A stretch of 64,000 bases of DNA, taken from positions 1,116,001-1,180,000 of the forward strand of contig OY970387.1 of NCBI GenBank assembly GCA_963719485.1, in the 5' to 3' direction. This DNA comes from Bog-473 sp963719485. GTDB lineage: Bacteria > Actinomycetota > Acidimicrobiia > Acidimicrobiales > RAAP-2. The notes below the pieces were generated by a model. The model did no database searches. It was given only the letters and a program-made list of their open reading frames with translations, and was not told where the DNA came from. A program made the position numbers and the translations under genes. Position 1 is the first letter of the stretch. Every line of letters begins with the position of its first letter. Positions 7,540 through 13,889 of the stretch are shown here, piece after piece.

Positions 7540-8841
7540 TCAGGGGCGGCCGAGCCCGTCGGCCACCGTGCGCAGCTCCTTGCGGAAGTCGGGGTGGGCG
7601 ATGTCGACCAGCGCGTGGGCGCGCTCGCGCACCGTGAGACCGGTGAGCTCCGCCGCGCCGTACTCGGTGATGACGACGCCGGTGTGGTGGCGCGGCGTGG
7701 AGACCACCGATCCTTCGGGAGGGAGGCCCGCAACGCGGGACACGACCTCTCCTGCGCGCTCGGCAGTCGAGCGCAGACAGATGAGCGAGTGGGCGTCGAG
7801 GTGCAGCTCGGCCCCCGCCACGAAGTCCTCGTGGCCGCCCACTCCCGAGATCTGCCGCCCGTCGATGCTGTCGGCCATCACCTGGCCGTACAGGTCGACC
7901 GAGAGGGCCCCGTTGATCGAAACCAGGTTGGCGTTCTGGGAGATGACCGTGGGGTCGTTGACGGTGTCGACGGGGAGGAACGCGACCTCTTCGTTGCCGT
8001 CCAGCCACCGGTAGAGCTCGGCGACACCGAGGGCGAAGGTCGTCACCGACACGCCCTCGAACACCCCTTTGGCGTCGTTGGTGACCTTGCCCGCCCGGTG
8101 CAGCTCCATCAGGCCGCTGGTGAACATCTCGGAATGGACGCCGAACCCGCCGAGCCGTCCGCGCGCCAGCTCCGCGGCGACGATGTTGGGGATGGCCCCG
8201 ATGCCGGTCTGCAGGGTCGACCCGTCCTGCACGTACGTCAGCGCGTGGCCGGCAATGGCCTCGTCCGCTGCGGTGGCAGGCGCATCGGCGAGGGCGAAAG
8301 GCGCGCCGTCGGACTCGACGAGCACATCGATCGTGTCCACCGGGATCGTGTTGTCGTACGTGGGCTGCAGGCTCGTGGTGCGCGGAAGGTTCGGGTTGAC
8401 CTCGACGATGAGCAGCCGGTCCGGGTCCCGTCCGGCGCGGAGGAGCTCGTCCCGGGTGCCCCCGAAGTGCAGCGAGAGGTTCACCGTGCCCCCGTCGTCA
8501 GGCGGCGCCGCCTGCGCCACCATCACGCGGGGGGCGAACCGGGCCATGATCGGGCCCATCTGCCGGAAACCGCCCGGCACCAACTCCACGCGGTGGCCCA
8601 TGGAGTGGTGAAGTCGCTCAGCCGGCCCGAAGAACCCGCAGCGGTAGCTCACCTCCGGTTTGGTGAAGACGTCGTAGAGGTTCAGGCACAGCGCGCCTCC
8701 GACCTGGAGGTCCTCCCAGTCGTCGCGGCCTCCGAGCGCGGTCAGCAGGGCGTCGGGGATGCCGGGGCCGAGCCCGAAGCCGATCTGATCGACCGGTCGG
8801 AGACGCGCGACGGCCTCCTGGGGTGTGCAGATGGTCGGCAT
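7540..8841 (-). CDS. Acetyl-CoA hydrolase/transferase family protein (4-hydroxybutyrate CoA-transferase-like)
   Basis: Class I CoA-transferase of the Ach1/Cat family that moves CoA between acetyl-CoA or butyryl-CoA and another carboxylate. In the 433-aa sequence, visible motifs are LQTGIGAIPNIVA, GVHSEMFTSGLMEL (the glutamate here aligns with the catalytic Glu of 4-hydroxybutyrate CoA-transferases), GGHEDFVAGA and VVITEYGAAEL near the C-terminus. Its 3' end is only a few bases from the end of the convergent esterase gene. The acceptor acid cannot be read from sequence. Confidence 0.85.
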   Translation of the reverse strand: MPTICTPQEAVARLRPVDQIGFGLGPGIPDALLTALGGRDDWEDLQVGGALCLNLYDVFTKPEVSYRCGFFGPAERLHHSMGHRVELVPGGFRQMGPIMARFAPRVMVAQAAPPDDGGTVNLSLHFGGTRDELLRAGRDPDRLLIVEVNPNLPRTTSLQPTYDNTIPVDTIDVLVESDGAPFALADAPATAADEAIAGHALTYVQDGSTLQTGIGAIPNIVAAELARGRLGGFGVHSEMFTSGLMELHRAGKVTNDAKGVFEGVSVTTFALGVAELYRWLDGNEEVAFLPVDTVNDPTVISQNANLVSINGALSVDLYGQVMADSIDGRQISGVGGHEDFVAGAELHLDAHSLICLRSTAERAGEVVSRVAGLPPEGSVVSTPRHHTGVVITEYGAAELTGLTVRERAHALVDIAHPDFRKELRTVADGLGRP

Positions 8842-8998
8842 GGACTCCCCTCTCGCGCCGGATCACGTGTGTGACCACGGACCTGATTCTGCGTCGCGAC
8901 GTTCTGAGCAGCCAATCCATTACTTTCGGCTCTACCCCCACCTGGGGTGCCCCCGCAGAATGACTGGGACACCCTCCTCTTCCCAGACAACGGTGCTT

Positions 8999-9035
8999 GG
9001 AGAATGGCGGCCACCCCCCTCGGTCGCCATTTTCC
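8999..9035. repeat. Inverted repeat / hairpin, 14-bp arms
   Basis: GGAGAATGGCGGCC (8999-9012) and GGTCGCCATTTTCC (9022-9035) form a 14-bp stem with two G-T pairs around a 9-nt loop rich in C. It lies in the middle of a non-coding region, about 275 bp before the small plus-strand gene and 160 bp upstream of the minus-strand CoA-transferase. It could be a terminator for an unseen transcript or a 5'-leader structure; the role is not known. Confidence 0.55.
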
Positions 9036-9088
9036 AAATTCCGGGTTGTCTCTCCCAGTGCGCCGACCCGAGCGCACGGACCCCCACC

Positions 9089-9108
9089 ATTGGGACCTCC
9101 GGCCCTGC
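9089..9108. promoter_or_regulatory. Possible DosR-like box
   Basis: GGGACCTCCGGCCC (9092-9105) resembles the core of the mycobacterial DosR palindrome GGGAC-N4-GTCCC, with 8 of 10 half-site bases matching but poor flanks (about 11 of 20 overall). It is about 200 bp upstream of the small gene at 9311 and near a DosR-like regulator gene. A chance match is quite possible in such GC-rich DNA. Confidence 0.3.
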
Positions 9109-9310
9109 CGCGACGCGTTCCGTCGGCGCATGCTGGGTCGAATCCCCGAGTGGGGCGACCGGACGGACGGCATGTCAAGGAGAGGGTCCCGCCTGGTCGT
9201 GTTCGAACCGTCAGCGCAGCGGGCCTGCGAGCTCGTTGCGCACGGGCGGAGGAGTGAGGAGGCACCGCCGGCCCAGGGGAGGGTTGGGCGGGGTCGTACG
9301 GGAGCAGCCG

Positions 9311-9619
9311 ATGTCGATGTACACCCAGCTTCTCGACGCTGCCGTCGGGCAGCGCGCCCCGGTCCTGGTCCGCCCCACCGAGCGCGGGGCGCTCGACGAG
9401 GTGCTGCGCCGCCGCGGGGAACTCGAGGAGGACGTCCCGGCGGGCACGGATCCCGACACCGTTCCCACTGTCCTGGCCCGTGAGATCGGATACGACGTCG
9501 CCCTTCTCGAGCTGGCCGACGTCCTGGGCGTCGAGACCGATCCGAGCCGCTTCGAACAGCCCCGGCTGGAACGTGCCCGCCTGGAGCAGGCGTTCCGGGA
9601 CCGCGGCGTCACGCTCTGA
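9311..9619 (+). CDS. Small conserved-looking protein of unknown function
   Basis: A 102-aa acidic, probably soluble protein starting MSMYTQLLDAAV and ending FRDRGVTL. It has no signal peptide, membrane segment or recognised motif; the middle (LREIGYDVALLELADVLGVE-like, here REIGYDVALLELADVLG) looks helical, followed by an Arg/Glu-rich C-terminal helix. ATG 9311 has GGGAG six bases upstream; the longer frame back to 8825 is non-coding in character. It converges on the DosR-like regulator gene with only 4 bp between stops. Function not assigned. Confidence 0.65.
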   Translation: MSMYTQLLDAAVGQRAPVLVRPTERGALDEVLRRRGELEEDVPAGTDPDTVPTVLAREIGYDVALLELADVLGVETDPSRFEQPRLERARLEQAFRDRGVTL

Positions 9620-9623
9620 ACGT

Positions 9624-10295
9624 TCACGTGCCCGTTGCGTCGCTCCGCGTCTCTTGTGTCGTTCGCTCGTCGAGGCGAGCGGCGAAGGTGGCGGCTTGGG
9701 TCCGGCGCTCCATGCCCAGCTTGGCGAGCAAGTTGGACACGTAGTTCTTCACCGTCTTCTCGGCGAGGAACATGGTGTCCGCGATCTGGCGGTTGGTGCA
9801 CCCCTCGGCGATGAGGTCGAGTATCCGTCGCTCCTGTGGGGTGAGGCTGGCCAGGCGCGGGTCCACCTTCGGGCCCTCGCGCAGGCGATCGAGCACGCGC
9901 TCTGTCAGCGAGGGGTCGAGGAGGGACTCTCCGGCCCCGGCCCGCCGGATGGTGTCGACGAGGTCGAGACTTCCCACCTGCTTCAGGACGTAGCCCGCTG
10001 CTCCCGCCATGATGGAGGCGACGAGCGCCTCGTCGTCCGCATAGGACGTGAGCATGACGCACGCGATACCGGGCGACGACGATCGGATCTCGCGACAGAC
10101 CTCGACGCCGCTGCCGTCGGGCAGCCGGACGTCGAGGATGGCGACGTTCGGCTTGGCCGCCGGGATGCGAGCCAGTGCTTCGGCCACGGTGCCGGCTTCA
10201 CCAACCACATCGATGTCCGGCGCGGCTTCGAGCAGGGCCCGCAGACCCGTCCGGACGACCTCGTGGTCGTCGAGGAGGAAGACGCCCAGTCCCAC
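9624..10295 (-). CDS. NarL/LuxR-family response regulator, DosR/DevR-like
   Basis: DNA-binding response regulator, 223 aa. The receiver domain (1-120) has D9/D10, phospho-acceptor D55 (AILDVRLPDG), T83 and K105; the C-terminal LuxR HTH contains LTPQERRILDLIAEG, TNRQIADTMFLAEKTVKNYVS and LLAKLGMERRTQAA, almost as in mycobacterial DevR/DosR, which controls the hypoxia/NO dormancy regulon. The GTG at 10295 gives the DevR-like length; the frame extends upstream to 10355 without similarity. No histidine kinase gene lies next to it. The neighbouring universal stress protein gene fits a DosR-type regulon, but orthology is inferred from sequence resemblance only. Confidence 0.85.
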   Translation of the reverse strand: MGLGVFLLDDHEVVRTGLRALLEAAPDIDVVGEAGTVAEALARIPAAKPNVAILDVRLPDGSGVEVCREIRSSSPGIACVMLTSYADDEALVASIMAGAAGYVLKQVGSLDLVDTIRRAGAGESLLDPSLTERVLDRLREGPKVDPRLASLTPQERRILDLIAEGCTNRQIADTMFLAEKTVKNYVSNLLAKLGMERRTQAATFAARLDERTTQETRSDATGT

Positions 10296-10372
10296 GCCGA
10301 CATCTTCCCATTCCGACCAAAGGGCTGCTACTCGCCGGAGAGGGTTGCGCGGCACCTCGATAAGCTCACCGA

Positions 10373-10391
10373 GGAGCGGAGCCCACGCTCC
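10373..10391. repeat. Short inverted repeat upstream of the usp gene
   Basis: GGAGCG (10373-10378) and CGCTCC (10386-10391) flank a 7-nt spacer, 33 bp before the universal stress protein start. It does not match the DosR consensus. It may be an operator or leader hairpin, or chance. Confidence 0.25.
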
Positions 10392-10423
10392 AGAATGACC
10401 TCCAAGAGGAAGGGTGCAGAGTT

Positions 10424-10870
10424 ATGACCGCGGAACCGTCATCAGCCCCGGGCCGGATCGTCGTCGGCTACGACGGTTCCGCCTCCTCGGTCGATGCCCT
10501 CGCGTGGGCGGGCCGCCAGGCCGCCCTGACAGGGAGCAGCCTCGAAATCGTGATGACATGGGAGTGGCCGTCGAGCTATGGGTGGGCGGTGCCCATCCCC
10601 GACGACTTCGATCCCGAGTCGGACATGAAGCAGTCCCTCGACGCCGCCGTCGCCGGGGTGTTGGCGGAACACCCTGGGTTGCAGCTCAACGCCCGGTTGG
10701 TCAGCGGGCATCCGGCACCCGTCCTCGTCGAAGCCTCCAAGGGAGCGGAACTCCTGGTGGTCGGCAGCCGCGGCCACGGTGAGTTCGTCGGCATGCTGAT
10801 CGGCTCGGTCAGCGAGCACTGCGCGGCGAACGCGCACAGCCCCGTCCTGGTGCACCGGAGCGACGGCTAG
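10424..10870 (+). CDS. Universal stress protein (UspA family)
   Basis: 148-aa cytoplasmic USP domain protein. It begins with the ATP-site strand RIVVGYDGSASS and ends with the nucleotide-binding loop VVGSRGHGEFVGMLIGSVS (G-2x-G-9x-G-S type) followed by PVLVHRS, so it should bind ATP. Single-domain USPs of this kind are typical members of the DosR regulon in mycobacteria, and the DosR-like regulator is transcribed divergently 128 bp away. The 3' end overlaps the convergent deacetylase gene by 4 bp. Confidence 0.88.
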   Translation: MTAEPSSAPGRIVVGYDGSASSVDALAWAGRQAALTGSSLEIVMTWEWPSSYGWAVPIPDDFDPESDMKQSLDAAVAGVLAEHPGLQLNARLVSGHPAPVLVEASKGAELLVVGSRGHGEFVGMLIGSVSEHCAANAHSPVLVHRSDG

Positions 10871-11892
10871 GAGCCCACGGCCTCAATGGCGCGTTGACGC
10901 GTCGAACGGTCGGCGCGCAGTTGTGCGAGGCCCGGACCGCCGTCGGTTGGTTCCGGCCAGTCGGCGTGCCCGCCCAGCAGCGCGCCGAACGTCGCCACCA
11001 CGGAGGACTCGAGCGCACCCGCCTCATACCCGCCTTCGAGGAAGAGAGCCAGCCGTCCGGGCCGGGGTGCGAATTCACTGACGACGCGGGCCAACTCTGC
11101 GAAGTCCCCGCTCGAGAGCCGCAGGTCACTGAGCGGGTCGGCCTCGTGGGCGTCGAACCCGCAGGAGACGAGCACCCAGTCGGGCCGGAACGCCTCGATC
11201 GCCCCGCGTGCCTCCCCGTCGAGCGCTGCCCGTAGGACGTCGCCGGTCGCGCCCGGTGGCACCGGGAAATTGAGCGTGCGGCCGGCCGCATGTCCCCCGC
11301 CGACCTCGTCGGGACGGCCCGTTCCGGGATACAGGGGGTACTGGTGCGTCGACACGTACAGCACGCCGGGGTCGTCCCAGAAGATCGCCTGGGTTCCGTT
11401 CCCGTGATGCACGTCCCAATCGACGATGAGCACCCGTTCCCCGAGCACCGTGCGTGACGCGGCGGCGACGGCGACGTTGTTGACCAGGCAGAAACCCATG
11501 GCCCGCTCGGCGGTGGCGTGGTGGCCCGGCGGCCGGACCGGCACGAAGGCAACACCATCCCCGCGCTGCTCGAGCTCGCGCAGGGCGGCCAGACCGGCGC
11601 CGGCCGCTCGCCGTGCCGCGGTCCACGAATCCGGTCGCGCGTAGGTGTCGGCGTCGATGTCGCCACCGCCCTCGGCACAGAACGCCTCCAGTGCGGCCAG
11701 GTAGGCCGGATCATGGGCCCGCGCCAGCTCGCCCATGGACGCTTCGTCGAAGGCGGGGTACACCACCTCGTGCTTCGACGCCAGGGCATGCACGCCGGCC
11801 ATGACGGCGACGAGGCGCGACGGTCGCTCCGGATGGCGGGGTCCGCCGTCGTGCTCGGAGGCCCCGGACGGTCCGGCAACGATGAGCGTCAC
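10867..11892 (-). CDS. Histone deacetylase-like / acetylpolyamine amidohydrolase family protein
   Basis: Zinc-dependent deacetylase of the HDAC/AcuC/AphA superfamily, 341 aa. Motifs in order: RHPERPSRL, FVPVRPPGHHA (general-base histidine pair), VDWDVHHGNGTQ (zinc ligands D and H) and VSCGFDAHEADPL (zinc-ligand Asp), then LEGGYE with the region around the catalytic Tyr. Substrates in bacteria include acetyl-CoA synthetase, acetylpolyamines and other acetylated small molecules; which applies here is not visible. It is divergent from the alcohol dehydrogenase gene, 64 bp away. Confidence 0.88.
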   Translation of the reverse strand: MTLIVAGPSGASEHDGGPRHPERPSRLVAVMAGVHALASKHEVVYPAFDEASMGELARAHDPAYLAALEAFCAEGGGDIDADTYARPDSWTAARRAAGAGLAALRELEQRGDGVAFVPVRPPGHHATAERAMGFCLVNNVAVAAASRTVLGERVLIVDWDVHHGNGTQAIFWDDPGVLYVSTHQYPLYPGTGRPDEVGGGHAAGRTLNFPVPPGATGDVLRAALDGEARGAIEAFRPDWVLVSCGFDAHEADPLSDLRLSSGDFAELARVVSEFAPRPGRLALFLEGGYEAGALESSVVATFGALLGGHADWPEPTDGGPGLAQLRADRSTRQRAIEAVGS

Positions 11893-11956
11893 ACCGCGTC
11901 ATGCTACGGGCTGCGACCCTTCACTCCCGGGGCCGACGGTTCTACGCTGTCCTGCG

Positions 11957-12967
11957 ATGACTGCGGTCATGCAGGCATGGGCCCTCGACCAGCCCGGCCC
12001 GGTCGACGGCCACCCGCTGGTGCGGATCGACAAAGCCGTCCCCGAGGCAGGCCCGGGCGAGGTCCGGGTGCGCGTGCGGGCGTGCGGCGTGTGCCGGACG
12101 GATCTCCACCTGACCGAAGGCGACCTGGCCCCGCACCGCCCGCGGGCGACACCCGGGCACGAGGTCGTCGGCGTCGTCGACCAGCTCGGACCCGGGAGCA
12201 CCCGGTGGCAAGTCGGTGACCGCATCGGGGTGCCGTGGTTGGCCCACACCTGCGGAATATGCCGCTTCTGCGTGTCCGGTCGCGAGAATCTCTGCCTCAC
12301 ACCGCGCTTCACCGGTTGGGACGTCGACGGGGGGTATGCGCCGTACGCGGTCGTGGACGAGGCCTACGCCTATGCGCTCCCCGAGGAATTCGACGACGTG
12401 GAGGTGGCCCCGCTCCTCTGTGCGGGGATCATTGGCTACCGCGCCCTGCTGCGGGCCGACCTCCCGGAAGGGGGCCGGCTGGGTATCTACGGGTTCGGCG
12501 GCTCAGCCCATCTCACGGCCCAGGTCGCGCTGGCCCATGGCGCCCGTGTTCACGTCATGACCCGCTCCCAGGATGCGCAGCAACTCGCGCTCGAGCTCGG
12601 TGCCGCCAGCGCGGGGGAGGCGGACGCCCCGCCACCGGAGCCGCTCGACTCGGCCATCCTCTTCGCGCCGGTCGGCTCGCTCGTGCTGCCCGCCCTGGCG
12701 GCCCTCGACCGGGGCGGGACCCTGGCCATCGCCGGCATCTACCTGAGCGATGTGCCCGCCCTCAACTACGAGAAGCATCTCTTCGAGGAGCGGAGTCTGC
12801 GCAGCGTGACCGCCAACACCCGGCGCGACGGCGAGGAGTTCCTGGCCGAGGCGGCCCGGATCCACCTGCGTGTCTCGGTCGTCGAATACCCGATGGCGCA
12901 GGCCGATGCAGCGCTGCGCGACCTGCGCCACGACCGCGTCAACGGCGCCGCGGTGCTGGTTCCCTGA
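11957..12967 (+). CDS. Zinc-dependent alcohol dehydrogenase family protein
   Basis: Medium-chain dehydrogenase/reductase of 336 aa, oxidising alcohols or reducing aldehydes with NAD(P). It has the catalytic zinc cysteine in CGVCRTDLHLTEGD, GHEVVGVVD, structural-zinc cysteines in CGICRFCVSGRENLC, and a Rossmann motif IYGFGGSAHL, in which the last position is the variant seen in the AdhA-like branch. ATG 11957 was chosen because the similarity starts at MQAWALDQPG; the frame is open further upstream. Confidence 0.88.
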   Translation: MTAVMQAWALDQPGPVDGHPLVRIDKAVPEAGPGEVRVRVRACGVCRTDLHLTEGDLAPHRPRATPGHEVVGVVDQLGPGSTRWQVGDRIGVPWLAHTCGICRFCVSGRENLCLTPRFTGWDVDGGYAPYAVVDEAYAYALPEEFDDVEVAPLLCAGIIGYRALLRADLPEGGRLGIYGFGGSAHLTAQVALAHGARVHVMTRSQDAQQLALELGAASAGEADAPPPEPLDSAILFAPVGSLVLPALAALDRGGTLAIAGIYLSDVPALNYEKHLFEERSLRSVTANTRRDGEEFLAEAARIHLRVSVVEYPMAQADAALRDLRHDRVNGAAVLVP

Positions 12968-13142
12968 AACCCTGTTTCCCGGAACTCCCGCGACGCCCAT
13001 GAAGGGGCCGGCCCGGGGCCCTGGGGCGCCCTCAATTGGGCGTGCGGAGTGTTCCGAGATCCCCACCACGAGTGCTGCCTGCGGGGCGCGCTGACCGCGC
13101 CACAGGACAGAGCATCGAGGAAATCGCCGTGAACAGGGGAAA

Positions 13143-13163
13143 CGCCTCTGAGAAGCAGAGGCG
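13143..13163 (-). terminator. Candidate intrinsic terminator, minus strand
   Basis: CGCCTCTG (13143-13150) and CAGAGGCG (13156-13163) form a perfect 8-bp stem with a 5-nt loop. On the minus strand it is followed by TTTCCCCTGTT, a short T-run. It would end transcripts that run from the NUDIX gene or from the structured element just upstream (13245-13170, minus). The T-run is weak, so efficiency is uncertain. Confidence 0.45.
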
Positions 13164-13169
13164 CCGACG

Positions 13170-13245
13170 GTGCCCCAGCCGATTCACGACTAAGCGCTGT
13201 CACAGGGCCCTTGGCGATAGGTCCTGGAGCTTACGGCTGGGGCAC
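13170..13245 (-). ncRNA. Candidate structured RNA element, function unknown
   Basis: The ends GTGCCCCAGCCG (13170-13181) and CGGCTGGGGCAC (13234-13245) are perfectly complementary over 12 bp. Inside, TAAGC (13191-13195) pairs with GCTTA (13229-13233) and AGGGCC (13204-13209) with GGTCCT (13220-13225), giving a nested three-tier fold. On the minus strand it is followed within 7 nt by the terminator-like hairpin, which suggests transcription in that direction, perhaps as the 3' part of the NUDIX transcript. It matches no RNA family I recognise (not tRNA, SRP, 6C or a known riboswitch). Strand and status are inference. Confidence 0.35.
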
Positions 13246-13289
13246 GCACGCCGGCAGTGCGATCAGGCGGTAGATCGCTGGACCCATTA

Positions 13290-13328
13290 TTCCCGATCCC
13301 AGGCGTCATAAACACAGAATTTCGGGAA
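13290..13328. repeat. Inverted repeat downstream of the NUDIX gene
   Basis: TTCCCGA (13290-13296) and TCGGGAA (13322-13328), 7-bp perfect arms with a 25-nt spacer, starting 13 nt after the NUDIX stop on the minus strand. The surroundings are AT-rich. Possibly part of the 3' UTR fold together with the element at 13170-13245. Confidence 0.3.
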
Positions 13329-13341
13329 ATTTTGGAAGCGT

Positions 13342-13779
13342 TTAGATGACGGGTTCCACCTGGTCAGCGGCCATGAGAACCGTTGCCAGCTCCTGGTCGC
13401 GGGGGTAGGACAGAAGGCTGGTTGCATTTTCGATGCTCAACCACCGCAACTCGTCCACCTCGGAATTGGGGGTGAAGAACCCCCCTTCCGCCGCCATGAC
13501 CCAGTAGGCGACCGCCTTGGGGCGGCCCTTGCGGTCGGCGTACTCGGTGTGGCCGAGGAAGCGCAGGAGGCGACACGCCATGCCGGTCTCCTCGCGCACC
13601 TCGCGCAGGGCGGCCAGCTCGAAGGTCTCTCCCGGTTCGAGCTTGCCCTTGGGGAACGACCAGTCCTGGTGCAGCGGCCGGTGCACGACCACGAGCTCGA
13701 GCAGACCACCCTGCCGGCGTACGACCAACCCGCCCGCCGCCTGGACGACCTCTGTCGGGGAAGGGAGTTCTGCCGTCAT
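13342..13779 (-). CDS. NUDIX hydrolase
   Basis: 145-aa pyrophosphohydrolase with an intact Nudix box: GKLEPGETFELAALREVREETG, of which the key residues are the Gly, the REVREE core and the following Thr-Gly. Upstream lies the WSFPKGK strand typical of MutT/diadenosine polyphosphate hydrolases. ATG 13779 (MTAELPSPTE) is preferred to a GTG or ATG at 13863 because the added residues are Pro/Arg-rich and unlike the family. It is divergent from the CYTH-CHAD gene, 110 bp apart; this Nudix/CHAD pairing suggests polyphosphate or nucleotide metabolism, but substrate is unknown. Confidence 0.87.
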   Translation of the reverse strand: MTAELPSPTEVVQAAGGLVVRRQGGLLELVVVHRPLHQDWSFPKGKLEPGETFELAALREVREETGMACRLLRFLGHTEYADRKGRPKAVAYWVMAAEGGFFTPNSEVDELRWLSIENATSLLSYPRDQELATVLMAADQVEPVI

Positions 13780-13889
13780 TGTTCGTCGCGCCACTGCGTC
13801 GGAGGTTACCGTCGCTCCCCCCGGAATCCGCGGCAATCGGCCGCCGGGCCGGGAATCCGCCACGGGGACCCGCTGTAGCCTGACCGGCG

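Larger units (their letters stand above)
8842..9310. other. Intergenic region (469 bp) between divergent genes
   Basis: No convincing coding sequence was found on either strand. It holds the presumed promoters of the CoA-transferase (minus) and the small 102-aa gene (plus), a 14-bp hairpin at 8999-9035 and one weak DosR-like palindrome at 9089-9108, listed separately. A short palindrome CCCCA-cc-TGGGG lies near 8936-8947. Confidence 0.6.
12968..13341. other. Intergenic region (374 bp) with several strong inverted repeats
   Basis: Lies between the 3' ends of the convergent alcohol dehydrogenase and NUDIX genes. No coding sequence of convincing character was found. It contains a terminator-like hairpin (13143-13163), a 76-nt element with 12-bp perfect ends (13170-13245) and a third inverted repeat (13290-13328), listed separately. 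The last 60 bp next to the NUDIX stop are unusually AT-rich for this window. Confidence 0.6.

Noticed and set aside
13170..13245. tRNA or tRNA-like gene, because the element is 76 nt with paired ends
   Set aside because: No T-arm consensus (GGTTCGAATCC-like) and no plausible anticodon arm; the end stem is 12 bp rather than 7.
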